In this document: one piece after another, positions 11,160-23,111 of the stretch
Layout: every line of letters begins with the position of its first letter
Position numbering within the stretch: the first letter of the stretch is position 1
Source: Combretum micranthum
Lineage: Eukaryota; Streptophyta; Magnoliopsida; Myrtales; Combretaceae
Reading direction: 5' to 3'
Length of the DNA: 64,000 nt
Assembly: GCA_024138025.1 (NCBI GenBank)
Contig: JAMXBD010001209.1
Coordinates: forward strand, 124,001 to 188,000
Notes under the pieces: generated by a model
Databases searched by the model: none
Seen by the model: the letters and a program-made list of their open reading frames with translations, nothing else
What the model was told of the DNA's origin: nothing
Program-made: the position numbers and the translations under genes

Positions 11160-11760
11160 CTTCTAGATTTACTTCAGAGCATCTTAGCAGACGGGAACAG
11201 ACATTGCTGGTGGTAAGTGTACTTCTCTGCAAGTACTTTTCAATTATTATTTATGTTCCACTCCTTTGGATACTTTCTTTATGTTACACTTAATATTCAT
11301 TATGATAATATTGATGTATCATTAAATTCATTTTACCCTGACCGAATATGATAAATGAGAATGGTAACATTCAAAGTCAGCTTCAGTGCCAAACTTTAGA
11401 GAATGCTCCGTTAATACTCATAGCTGCTCGTGCTTGATGTACATATTGTCTCTGTCTGGTTGGAGCCTAATTTTATATCTTTTGTTACCAGAAATGAGAA
11501 TAACCTGGATCCAGCAAATTCATCAGTGTTCTGGGGACTTCAACTCATGCAGGTGAGAATATGTCTAACTTGAGCATTCATGAATCCTGACTTCCTTTTA
11601 AGCTTTAAGTGAATCCTTTCACTAGTTTTACTAAACATTTCTGAATGGTCATTTATTATTTAATAAAAAGAAAATTTCTAAATTGAAGGCATTATTGCAG
11701 AAGACAGACACTGTTGCCTACTGAGAAGCTGTTTAAGCGGGGGATTTTACTTATATTGCT
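11160..11760 (+). other. Possible spliced non-coding exons
   Basis: Splice-like borders are lined up on the + strand: a donor TG|GTAAGT at 11214, an acceptor TTACCAG at 11491 followed by a 61-nt segment that ends CATGCAG|GTGAGA at 11552, and an acceptor ATTATTGCAG at 11700. No reading frame runs through all three. They may be 3'-UTR introns of the PB1 transcript, a lncRNA, or decayed exons. Confidence 0.25.
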
Positions 11761-12329
11761 CATAGCAAGTCATTCTACTGATATTTTAGGCCACATAATT
11801 GCACACGTGAAAACATAAAATCATACTTTCTTTTGGCCATTGATTGTATATATAGTTTTGGGTGTTTTCCTATTTGGTCAATCTGGATTTTACTTTGGAA
11901 TCCTTTTCTATCTGTAGTGATAGTATCTAGAACAAGTTAAATGCAGTTAAAAAAAGAAAAGGAAAAAAAAAAGGGCACAAAGTTGTATATAAGAAGTTTA
12001 CATAAACAGCGTGGTAAAATGGCAATAGTTCTGGTTCACCCAATCATTCCAACCCCCACCAACCAAATCAACGCCAAACAAAATCCTCTGCAGATACATG
12101 CAATTTCACACATGAGAACCCTGTCCCCAGTGCAAATTCATCCCCTGCTAATTCAAAGGAGACCTAAGAACCAATTTTTTGGGAAAATGTTAATTGCTTG
12201 GTTGGACCTGGTAACAGTAAGCCTGTAAAGATTACCTCTAGAGGAATTCAAATATGGCTGGATGATTGACTCAAACTGTGATCGTGCCACTGAGAATAAG
12301 AGTTGTTAATGAAGATACATAAGTAATGC

Positions 12330-14346
12330 TCATTTTGTTCCCTCCTCAAATTTCTTAGTCTTTCCAGTGAAGTACTTGGATAAATTTGGCATCACCTTTG
12401 CTCTCCTCTTTAGGGTAATCGAAGATTGAGAAACATTACGGTGTGCTGGTGAGGCAGATTTTTGAAACTTTGGCTTTGTCGATTGTGACAAATAGGGGTA
12501 ATCTGCTTTTCGTGAAGGCTCTCTAGGCAATTTTCTGGCTGATGTTAATTGATAAATTTCAGATTCAGAGTTTTTCTCTCGTTTTTGTCCCCAGGTTCTG
12601 AGCTCTCCCTCAACCCTTCTCTTTGCTGAGAGGGTTCTTTCTGTGTGGAAGACCTGTTGCTCTTCCTCCATCCTCATCTCTCTAACCTCTCTATGTGCTA
12701 ATTCAGTTTTCATGAGGATCTCTTTCTCACTAGCCTTTAGTGCCTCAATCCATGCTTGAGCTGCTGCAACCTTTTTATCGGCTAGTTCTTCAGCCCATGT
12801 GGCACGGCCTGTCAAATAATCATACTCAAACTTGGAAATTGTTATAAATGGACTCTGCCGAGATGCATAAGCTCTTTCTTTTATGGTATTTTCTATAAGA
12901 TCCCTAAGTTTCTCAAGGGCTAAAGCTTCACTAGATTTGACAGCCTCAAGCTCTTGCATTGCAACTTGCAGTCTTTCCTCGGTCAAGTTTGTTTCATTTT
13001 CAGTTTTTTCAATTTCTGCTTTGATGAGTGTGGCTTCTTCATCAATCAAATGTTTTTCTTTCTTTGCAGCCTCTTCTTCCAATTTCAACTGCTCGAGGGT
13101 TAATGACAAATTGGACACGATGGATTGGGCTTTTTCCTCAGATGAAGTTGCAGTTTTCAATTTAGATTTTGCTTTTAGCAGCTTTGAATTTAGGTTCTGG
13201 ACAATTGCCTCGGTCTTCTCCTCCTTCTTCAGTAGACGTGCTGTTTCCTCTTTCACGTGTTTGTACTCATTCCTTATGATATCCATCGAGGTCATGAATT
13301 GAAAGCCTTCCTCCTTGATCAAAGCCAGTTCTTTCTTTGCAGCCTCCAACTCTGCCATGACTGATTGTAACAAAGGTGAAGCTTCTCCTCTTTCAGAACC
13401 ATCGCATAAGTTCTGGCCAATATCTGCGGGAACCCTGTTGTCCATGAATCTAATTAGTTGTAATTGATTTTGAAGCACATCAACATCAGAGAGGGTCTCA
13501 GTTAGTTTAGCCTCCATATCTTTTGATCTGTCAACCTCTTCGCTAATTTCGTTTATCCTTCTCCTTGTTTCTTCCACTTTGAATGAAAACTCAGTTGCTT
13601 CCTTTTGTCTTTGAGCTTCAATTTCTCCATGCTCCTTTAAGGCTTCAATATGTGCTAACTCAAAAAGCACCTGCTCCTCATTGACCTCTTCTATCTCCCT
13701 CCTTAGTGCTTCTGCTGAGTTTGCATATGAATGGATCCTTGAATTGGAGGATTCAGTTTCCTTCACAGCCCGTGTCTTCTTTTCCAAAACTGAAGCCATG
13801 TCAAGCTTAAGTTTACTTAGCTCCTGCTTTACGAACTCCAGTTCTCTCATCACGTCTTCATATTGGTATCTCTCACTATTCTTAAAAACTGATGCTCGTT
13901 CCTCAAGCCCCACCAGCTTTTTTGGCTTTTCAAAACCTTGGATGGGAGAATTCACCCTGGAATTCGATTCTTCTATCAATGACTTGAGGTTTTTCACGAC
14001 GTTCTTTGCTTCAGAAAGCTCCTTTTCCGCTTTCTTTTTCACAGATTCCGCATCTTTTCTGCTCTCCTTGTATTGTCCAATATCTCTCCTGGCTCTGTGA
14101 AGTTCCATTGCTCTTGACGTACGCTCCTTCTTCAATATGGATACACAGCAAACATATGAGAAACTAAGTACATAGTCTTCAAGAGAGAATTGTACAAGAT
14201 GGTTTATGAATGCATACCTGAGGAAGATTCATCTGGCCTTTCTTTAGGACAGGACTGTCTTCGACAACCCTTTCTCCATTGCGAATGATGGCTGCTTTAA
14301 CTGAGCCAATGTTTCTATTATTACCACCATATTTGCTATCTTCCAT
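12330..14346 (-). CDS. PMI2-like: PMI2/WEB-family coiled-coil protein (chloroplast photorelocation)
   Basis: Exon 1 is 14346-14218 (43 codons, MEDSKYGGNN... ending LPQ) with donor CAG|GTATGC. The intron is 88 bp. Exon 2 runs from 14129 (or 14126) to the stop at 12330. The predicted protein is about 642 residues, close to the ~600 of Arabidopsis PMI2. An N-terminal GSVKAAIIRNGE stretch leads into the typical LHRARRDIGQYKESRKDAE start of a long coiled coil (heptad-rich, E/K/A/L) that covers most of the protein. The tail is basic and S/P-rich (VMPNLSKYFTGK). Family knowledge: PMI2 works with WEB1 in the cytosol to keep the speed of blue-light chloroplast movement through chloroplast actin filaments. 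The assignment is to the WEB/DUF827 family; the related PMI15 cannot be excluded. The frame is intact throughout. The two possible acceptors 3 nt apart differ by one Lys. Confidence 0.9.
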
Positions 14347-14710
14347 TCAAACTGGTCCCAAACCCGAAAGAGAAGAAGGATGAAGAATTGAAATATGGTT
14401 GTTTTAGTACAAAATCTTAAATCTGTTCTCTACTATAAAGAATTCCCACCACTAGTGTACAGATTTGAGTAAGTGTAAGCATTGGTGAGAAAAAGATACG
14501 TGAAGGATATTCCTAGAGATGCTTAGGTGACAGCGAAATTCGACGGTGCAACAAGGGGCTCTCAGAATCGTTGAGTTCTATGAGCCAGTTCCATTCATTT
14601 AAGGGACATGGAAGAGGCCATAGAAGATAAAACTGCGTGAAGACAGGGGTCCTTGGTTGGGCGGTATTGGAAGCATCATCAGCCGTCTATTTATTCCCTT
14701 TTTATTAGTC
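14347..14710 (-). promoter_or_regulatory. 5' UTR and putative core promoter of the PMI2-like gene
   Basis: On the minus strand a TATA-like AATAAATAG lies at about 14697-14688, some 340 bp upstream of the start codon. This is compatible with a ~300-nt 5' leader. No other control element was recognised. Confidence 0.3.
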
Positions 14711-15489
14711 TTTTCTCCTGTATTTTCTCTATTTTTCTACTGTTTCTTGTTAAGTGGCTGAAAGTGGTCTTTTGTTGTTTGGAAGGATTAAGGATATGGC
14801 ATTTCAGGACACGGTCAAGAAGGATAGGCACAGAATCTTTTAGGATCTTGTTAGTAACTATTTGTGTTTAAGTTAAAAAAAGGTATATGAAAATTCCAGA
14901 TTCTCGTTAGACTAGAGAAGAAAAGAACTATAAAATTAGAAAAACTTTAGAGTTTGATGATTAAGAACATATATTTTATAGGAACCTCACAAATCATATG
15001 AAATACTTTTATGCACCTTGTCTACCAATTACCAGCCATAATTACTCATGCAGCATTTCGACCAAAGAAAAAAGAAAAAAAAAAAAAAAGCCTTATGCAG
15101 CATGTTAGGAAACCACAATCATTGTATAGCATGTTTCTTTACGTACCCTTTATGAATGGCTCATTGTGTATATAAATATTTATTTATGATTCTTTTTTTT
15201 TTTTTTTTGCCATATATTGTTTTTATAGTTCATATTTGAATTTCCCACACTAAACTAGACGATTAAAGAATTTTGAGGATGCTGAAATCATCTAATCGTT
15301 TCCACCCAAAAAAAAAAAAATTTATTATCAACATAAAGGGTTTGAAGATCTTAGCAAAGCTATAAGTGAAATGGGAATAGAGTAATATCCAATTAATCTG
15401 GTCTTTCAATTTTGGGTGATGGAGTCATTCTTCATGAATAAGGAGGCAAGATAGTGGGTATAGTAAGTATTTACCAATTACACAAAAAG
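14711..15489. other. AT-rich intergenic DNA
   Basis: Homopolymer runs (A near 15075, T near 15190, A near 15308) and no convincing coding frame. Confidence 0.45.
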
Positions 15490-15780
15490 AAATTATTTTA
15501 ATATAAATTATATAATTATAATTATGTAAATATCAACTCAAAAGGCATTTAGAAGATGTGATTTTATTTTCAATCAAAAAAATCACATGTAAGACATGCA
15601 ATTTAAAAACTTTAATGTATTGTAAAATCACATGTTAAATATATAATTTATTAAAAATGAAAAGTTACGCTATTTTTTAGAAAAATCATTAAAAAATTGC
15701 ATGTAAAACATGTGATATGTATAAGGAAAAAAAAAGTATTTTCAATTGAATTATGATTATTTATATAATTATTTTTATTT
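15490..15780. repeat. Imperfect fold-back segment
   Basis: The arm ATCACATGTAAGACATGCAAT (15582 on) is mirrored by AAATTGCATGTAAAACATG (15694 on). The outer AT-rich flanks (near 15490-15525 and 15748-15780) are also roughly inverted. It could be an old MITE; no target duplication was seen. Confidence 0.4.
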
Positions 15781-17220
15781 GCAAAAAAATGAATTATGGA
15801 TGGATCAGTAAATAAAAAAAAATGTCTAAGATAATGTGCTAATTTTATGTTGCAATATGTTATTGCCAAAATAAGCTTAACTTTGCCTTTTCATCTTTCC
15901 TACTGTCGGCCAAAATATAGTATTGAAATAATGTGAATAAAAGAAGATAAGAAATTTGTGGTCCATTCAAGTTGTATTGTATCATTGGTTTCTGTCTTAA
16001 CTTCTATATTCAATAGTCCTTGTCCCCAGGAAATAAACCATGGCATGGACGTCCAGTCCGGGTTCTTGAAGGGATGGACAGTAGGCCCGGTCCATATAAA
16101 TATATCATCTTGTAAAAATAAACCCTTTGCTTATATTACAGTGGAGTACACATGTTGATAAAGACACCTCGGTTGACCTTACAAGGAAAGACCATACTCT
16201 AGTGAGTTTCAGCTTCAACTTCAAGTCTTTAACTCGAAGCTGATCTAATTGGTTTTATAATTTTAAATTCAAGTTCAATCTAAAATTTGATCAAATTTAT
16301 AACTTTAGGTTTGCATTTGTGTTTTTGTTTGTTTCGTTAACATAATATTTTTAAATAGATTATTTATCAAGATAAAAGATAGATATTTTTATTTTTAAAC
16401 ATATTAAATAAAAAATAAAACAAAAATATAAATAAGATTTTGGTATAGATATAGATAAAAAAAAATTATCCAAAAAAATCCTTTAATTTGAAATGGTGTT
16501 TTTAGAAGGGTAAATTCGATTCAATTAAACTTTTTTATGATTCATTATCTAAAGAAAAAAATATTTAAATAGTGTAAGTGACTTAAATTTAACTAATTAA
16601 GTTCAGTTCGAGCTTAATCAGATAAATGATTCGAGAAGATTCTTGAGTCGTGCTTAACTTAGGGTAAGTTTAGGTTTGACTTATTTATTTATATCGTGAG
16701 TTTTGGCAAGGAATTTGTCCATCTTCTGTTGCATCGGAACTCGGAAGATGTCATATCATGTGGCATTGGCAATGTGGCGTGGTGTGGCTGCGCTTGTTTC
16801 CACCGAAGCATCAGTTTTCTGGAAAGAGGTCCAAGGCAAGCAACAGTGCCACGCTTTTGTACGAGAAACCACATGAGTACTCCCGGGAAGGATGCATGAT
16901 GGCCGGATTCTGATGATACTTGCAAGCAAAATTTTCCGTAAAATACTTCGTATTCTTATGGATTTAACAGACCCAATGCACATGGTCCGTCTACATCATG
17001 CCATAATATGGTTGTGGACTTCTGGTTAAACATACCATTAAAAGCCCCATTCGACAGATCATCTTGTTGTTATCTTTCTAGCACTTTCTTCTTTATTTTT
17101 TCTAAATTTCACGTTGAACTTTATATAAAAATTTCATTTAATTTAGTACTTAAATTTTAAAATGATAATTTATCAAAAATTTTATTACTATTTTTCTACC
17201 TCCTTAGCTACCGTTTGCTC
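15781..17220. other. Gene-poor DNA
   Basis: A somewhat GC-richer patch at 16690-16980 has short open frames on both strands, but no protein family was recognised. The rest is AT-rich with low-complexity stretches. Confidence 0.4.
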
Positions 17221-17325
17221 TATATACATGAAAGAGATAATTTATTATTGAATTTTTGTTATATACATGAAAGAGATAATTTATTATTGAATTTTTGTTA
17301 TATACATGAAAGAGATAATTTAGTT
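17221..17325. repeat. 39-bp tandem repeat, ~2.7 copies
   Basis: The unit begins TATATACATGAAAGAGATAA and recurs at 17221, 17260 and 17299. The first two copies are identical, so the duplication is recent or the region slips easily. Confidence 0.9.
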
Positions 17326-17354
17326 ATAAATTGAATATTTTGTACAAAATTTAG

Positions 17355-17784
17355 TGTCACGACCCCACCTCCAGTGGGTCGGTAAGCAAAGTTGCGTGGC
17401 CCCGCAATTATGGGTGTTTAGTCCCTATGAGGGCATCGTAATGCTAGTTACATTGGCTACCCAATGCAACTTCAGGCATGATCAGAGCACAAGCAAGTTT
17501 GCTCTCCTAGGTAGAGTTAACTCCAAGCTGCAACTTATAGAATTTGAACCCTAGATTTGGGCCTTTTGTTTGCCTTAAAAGCAATGCAATTGTGAAAGGC
17601 ATTCCCTTTGGGAGAAACAAAAGGCCTAGGTCAAGGGTTCAAGTCTTACAAGCCGCAGCTTAGACTCAATTCTGCTTACGAAAACAATATCTTGGAGTGT
17701 ATGATACCCTTATCGGGACTGAATCTCATTATTGGAGGGCCACCTGACTTGCTCATCGGTCCGCTGGGGGGTGGGGTCGTGACA
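17355..17784. mobile_element. 430-bp fold-back element with TGTCACGACCCC ends
   Basis: The left end TGTCACGACCCCACC and the reverse complement of the right end are identical for 15 nt. Inverted matching continues inward almost to the centre, e.g. AAGCTGC, TTGAACCC and the 12-nt GGCCTTTTGTTT against AAACAAAAGGCC. The whole element can therefore form a hairpin with arms of about 190 nt. It is much GC-richer than its surroundings. No open frame and no clear target duplication, so the class is unsettled (fold-back or MULE-type MITE). Confidence 0.7.
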
Positions 17785-17876
17785 TTCAATTCAAGTACCA
17801 TATTTAACAATTTTTTTCTGAAGTTTCGAGTGCCTTTCAATTATGCTTCCTTTTGTCTTAGAGAAATGAGAAAAAA

Positions 17877-18150
17877 CCTTTTTTTGGTACTTGAACTTTG
17901 GTCAAGTAGATAATTAGATATATGAACTTTCAAGAAGACTGATTTCATATCGAACTAAATTTTTCATACCCCTTTTCACTACCTCGATCTTTTGTTCTCT
18001 CTTGAAGTAATGGACAAGTGTCAAGTAGTGATGAGATGAGATGGTAAAAATAGGCTCAAAAAGTTGACTATGTATGAAATTGGTTTTCTTGAAAGTTTGG
18101 ATACTTAATTGTCTATTTGGCCAAAATTCAGGTACCAAAGTGCTTTATCC
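17877..18150. mobile_element. MITE with ~90-bp inverted ends
   Basis: The left arm TTGGTACTTGAACTTTGG...GAACTTTCAAGAA pairs with the right arm, whose reverse complement reads TTGGTACCTGAATTTTGG...AAACTTTCAAGAA. It sits between two diverged direct repeats, CTTCCTTTTGTCTTAGAGAAAT (about 17846) and CTCCTTTTGTTTTAAAGAAAT (about 18213). Boundaries are good to about 10 bp. Confidence 0.65.
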
Positions 18151-21100
18151 CTAAGGAAATATGCTTTTTTTTTTTTTTCTACTTTCAAATTACCATCCGG
18201 CCTTTTAGTTACGCCTCCTTTTGTTTTAAAGAAATATACATGCCTTTTTTTTTTTTTTTCCCCTCCTTTCAAATTACCTTGACATGTTAGGCTGACTTCA
18301 AAACATATTTTTTAGGTTAGTTAATGAAAATGATTGAACGTCCCACACCATCTAATTTTGCACAAGGATCAAACATAACTTTTGTAATCATTAAGCTGAC
18401 ATCGACTTTGACAAATTATGAATAGGCGCCATGGAGAATTTTACATGCATTTACAGTGTTTTTTTTTTAATCAATTCGCGTTAAATTACTCTAGCATATA
18501 TGATATGTGTAATCTAGTCTTTTTATGAGATGCTTTATTATATATAATAATAAGTTATTTTCAAGTGATGGCCGGCGAAGGTAGAAGTATACAATAAAAA
18601 TTAGATAGGTACGTATTAAAATTTTCAGTAGATACTAACATGATATATTTGATAACATATTGGATTAAGCAGTACGAAAGTAATTACAATATGTTGCAAG
18701 TGTTGAATTACTGGTAAAATTAGAGTTTGGTGCGGAAGTACCATGGATCTGCAAATACAAAAAGTTAGTTAATGGTGTGTCGGGATAGTCTAGCGCGGCC
18801 ATTCTAATATTTAAGCTAGCTATGGGTTCTAGAAGGAATTTATGGAGAGAATATTTAGAATCGTACATCAAATCCTATCATGCATATATCTTTCATGAGG
18901 TTCTATTTATATTAGGTGACTATGACATAATTGCGAGGACCATAGAACATTTATATTCCAAGTGACAGATTTTCCAAATTTTTTTTTGACCAATGATTTC
19001 CCAAACTTGTTAATTAACCTGAATCTGCAGAACGTGGGAGTATTTGGTATGGAGGGTGGCTAGACTAATATTGGATTTCCTGAGGAGATATGAGTGTCAA
19101 GCATGTTGCCTGGACGCCCGAAGCTAAGGTTGTGACCTCCATGGGCCTCCACTTGAAGAGTTGCAACTAAGGCCAATTAAGACCTTGGTCATAACAAGAA
19201 CTTAGGTCTCTGTGGAGCTTATACATAAGATCGAGACTTTTCTTGAGCTTGAGGTCTTTTGGACTGGAGCCTTCTGAGGGTTCCTAATGAGCTTATTAGG
19301 CCACTAAACCAGCGTTTTGCTCAATAAGTTATACCCAAAAATCTTCTATTGACACATTGTATTTGTTAATGATGAAATCATGCCACAAAATCAAGATATA
19401 ACATTTCCGTGCAGGCTTGTATTGCAAGGCACCCTATAATTCATCAAAGTCACATAATTTCCAAAAATCTCTCAATAATATCAAAGTTCCATCAATCTTT
19501 AATATAAGCTTCAATGGGAAATCATCTTAATACAAAAAAGATTATGGAATTTAATAACTGAAGTTTATAACTCGAAAATAAAAAGGTTTGACTAGTGTTC
19601 ATAATAATTTAGGCTAACTAGTTCACAGAGTCATCCCCATCATGGCTTTTATTGATCCTTTCATTAGTATAAAAATAGTATCCCAAGTAGTAGTGTCTTT
19701 ATTCTTTAGCCCTTGACAAGTCCAGTATCTATTACTACTAGTGTAAACAAAATTAATGCCAAGCACATGCAAATTTTAAAATTCTAATGCAACAAGCAAT
19801 TAATCATCAAAACACGAGTTAAAATTGGTATTGCTTCAATGTTAAAAGAAAGCGTGCACCATTTAGAACCAAAACTTAGGAGTTAGCTTTCGAAAGTAAA
19901 AATCTTAAAATGCTCCCATAGATCCAAGTTTTGAAAGCATGGATCCTTTTATGCATCCATATGTCCCTTTTTTGAAAGTGCATACCCATTTGGTTTTTGA
20001 ATATATGAATCCATTTTATAGATCTTAGGAGTCCTATTTGTAAGGTATGGTATGAATTTCAAGAGTTCAAAGTTTTGAAAGAATAATACTGACTTTAAAT
20101 ATCGAGTTTGAAAAGTCTGGTGTGGTTCTTAGGAGTCCAATGTTTTGAAAGTATCAATCAGGTTTAAGGGATTCAGGTTTCAAAAGTATGAATCTATAGT
20201 GGTTTCAAAATTCATTTTCTTTTACAGATCAAATATAAATAGAATGATCTTTTTTATATTGTTGCTAAACCTAGATGCACATATAACAATAGCAGTCATC
20301 ACATATTTGGTTTCCTATTAAGCTTAAATTTCCACTTATAAAATAAAATATGTTGATTACCATTGGAGTCTCCTCGAAAATTTTGATGTAGCTAAACACT
20401 TGTGGAGTTTTACAAGTGAAGTTAGTTGAGTATGCAAAAAATATTAAGGTAGAATCCATGTCTTTATGAGTTAAAATAGTCACGTTAGTTTTGATCAAAT
20501 TCTATAAGAAATTCTGAGACGGTTTCGGAATTAGAATTCTGACGGTAATAGAAGAAGAAGTAAACCTAGAGCGAGAAAATATAAGAAGCAAATTCAATCA
20601 AAAGCTTTTGTTTGGATGATCTATTTTTCACTTGTATCTATATCTTTTTTAAAATAATATTTGTAAATATATTTAATTTACATTTATATTTTATCTATAT
20701 TTTGATCTATTTGATCTTTTAATTGGAATTGCCAACTTTTTTTTTTTATCTATATCTAATTTTTTATAAATAATTTGTTAGAAACAAGTTTGAAAAAAGT
20801 GTCTGTATTTGTAATCTGCCAACAAACCAAAAAGTTAGATATCTAAAATATACATTAAAAGAAACATATAATCTGCCAACAAACAAACATACAGTATTAA
20901 AAATTTATCAACAAGTTAGAAACTAAGAAAGTGCAAAAGGAGCTTGATATTAAGAAGCTCACATATCTAAATTATGCATTGAAAGAAACCCTATGTCTTC
21001 ATCCATCAATTCCACTCATCTCCTAGGATGGAAATTTGCTGCCACATAAATACTGTGTCTATCTTGTTTGGGCAAGTGAACATTTGACACATGTTCATAA

Positions 21101-22749
21101 AGTGATAATGATTATTTACTTTGTTTTAAGAAATTTTTTATCCTTTTAATTTATTTCACACATGAAAAGTGTTTATTTGTTAGGACAGGATGAAGACACC
21201 GTTATTAGGATAGTGAATATTCACCCTCCTCCAAGAAACGGTGATGGACATGAAGGTGGACAACGGCTTCAACTTTGTAGAGACTCGTGTCATGATTAAT
21301 GCATCCGTGGTTGATAGGGACTCGAACTTGGTAGAAGAATGTTGAAGCATCCATGCAGTTTTGACTTATCAAGTACAAAAGCTACAAGAAGATCAGATGC
21401 ACATCATAAGATTTAAGGACCTAATTGGAAAAGTAAGTCAGAAGCCAAATGAAGAAGGCAAAAACGTGATAACAAATAAACTACGTGCATGGTTTAATAT
21501 TCTTAAGCAAAAGAAATAAAGCAAGAATGAAGATTTGAAGACTTAGCACCTCGGATAAGATGTATTTGGATATCGTGTCTAATCAAGATCAATAGGTGGA
21601 AAGTTAATATTTTGAATTTTGGAGTTTTAATGCATATTTCTATATACAACGATTTGAAAGTTCATGATAAACCTATATATATAGATCAAGTTTTGATGGA
21701 AAAAGAGATATGGAGACAATTCATAAGAATACAATCAATGAGAATTTGTGCTAGAGTCTTCATTTCTATTGTTATTGAGATTTTAGAGCTAAAACATGAG
21801 GAGATATATATTATCCTCAAAAGGCTAAAATTTTCATTCTAAAATCACCAGTGAGACTAGCTAAAGAGATATTGTAAGCTAGTTTCTATAAACTTGCATG
21901 ATTCTAGATGAAGTGTAAGCTAAGATAGAATTGTAATTTGTAGATTTGTGTAATTTGTAGAGGATTAAGAGACAAAGTAAATTGGTGTCTATATCTATTA
22001 ATAAATTTTTTCTCAATTTATTGATTCGTTGGTATCAATTAGACATGGGTATAAGCTAGGTTTGAACCATAATCTGATTTAATTTATATAGACTTCTATG
22101 AAAAGTGAAATCCATTTCTTTAACAATGTAAGATTACATTTGTCTTGCAATCTTCAATTTAGCTTTTAGAATATTTCATAGTCTTATATTATTAATGCTA
22201 TAATTAAAGCTGGATATGAATGTAAATAAATAAATATACACTCTAAACAAATCTTTAAGAAAATGAGTTAAAGAATTTAATGCTTTTACATCCAATTATT
22301 GTTTTTAGTTTAAAATTTATTTTATTCAATTTTAAATTAATTTTTATTTTTAAATTTTAAAACTTTAAAAAAGTTACTAGTTTTATACTTCCATGACCAA
22401 ACCACAAATTATTGGTTTTATTAACTAGACTGGATTGTCGCCAATGGTTTTGGTTCTTCCTTTTCTCAAATTGGAATAGGCGATTTTGATTCCAAAACTA
22501 TACCAGTGTTTAGTATCGATGGATGATTCATGCTAGAAGATAAAGCTCTACAAGTTGGTTGAATACTTTAGTTCGTGAGTTAAATGGGCCAATGGTTACG
22601 ACTTATTTAAAAAATAGGAATTTGTTGACTTTAACTCAGTCCACATGGACTAATCGATTGAATCTGCCAGTCTATTAACCTAATTCATCTAACCCACTTG
22701 TAGATTTTGGTAGGTTAAATAGGCAACCCATTTATCTATTTATTTTTTA
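18151..22749. other. Gene-poor AT-rich DNA with possible retroelement debris
   Basis: No gene was recognised. Near 21850-22040 the sequence resembles an LTR end: an AT-rich leader, then TTGGTATCA at 22030, similar to the start of an initiator-Met primer binding site. No partner LTR or pol fragment was found to confirm it. Vague periodic wording (TTTTGAAAG...ATGAATCC) occurs at 19915-20200. Confidence 0.35.
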
Positions 22750-23111
22750 GGGAAAATGTTAAATTTGATACTTAAACTTCGCATAAAATTCAATTTGGTA
22801 TCTGGACTTTGAAATAGTTAAATTTTATACCTAGTCAAATTTTTCATGGCTATTTTCACTAACCCACTAATATTGTTTGCTCTATTTCCTAATTTGGAAG
22901 AAATAGCCAATCAATATTAGATGATGTTAGGAGAGATAGTAAAGATCCAATCACATGTTGCCTCTTCCAAGTCAGTAAGCAAAGTAAATAATGTTTAGGG
23001 GGAGTAAAAATAGTTATAAAATATTTGATATTACAATTGATCGCTTTAAATTTTAGATGCGAAATTAAAATTTTACACAAAGTTCATCCACCAAATTTGG
23101 CATTTCCACCC
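22750..23111. mobile_element. MITE with GGGAAAATG ends and ~9-bp target duplication
   Basis: The left end GGGAAAATGTTAAATTTGAT and the reverse complement of the right end GGGTGGAAATGCCAAATTTGG match over ~75 nt with scattered changes. Flanks TTATTTTTT (22740-22748) and TTATTTTTA (23112-23120) agree at 8 of 9 positions, as for Mutator-like elements. No coding capacity. Confidence 0.7.

Noticed and set aside
12883..14100. Two 139-codon + strand frames (12883-13302, 13681-14100)
   Set aside because: Both are antisense shadows of the long coiled-coil exon; their S/F-rich composition is the mirror of E/K-rich codons.
16690..16980. Overlapping open frames on both strands in a GC-richer patch
   Set aside because: Frames on both strands are equally long, which is expected for unselected GC-richer DNA; no family match.
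17600..17660. tRNA-like B-box word GGTTCAAGTC
   Set aside because: No A-box at the right spacing and no cloverleaf could be drawn; kept only as a hint on the origin of the fold-back element.
21850..22045. Possible LTR end with TTGGTATCA primer-like word
   Set aside because: Only nine bases of the primer site match, and no partner LTR, purine tract or coding remnant lies nearby; mentioned as debris but not called as an element.
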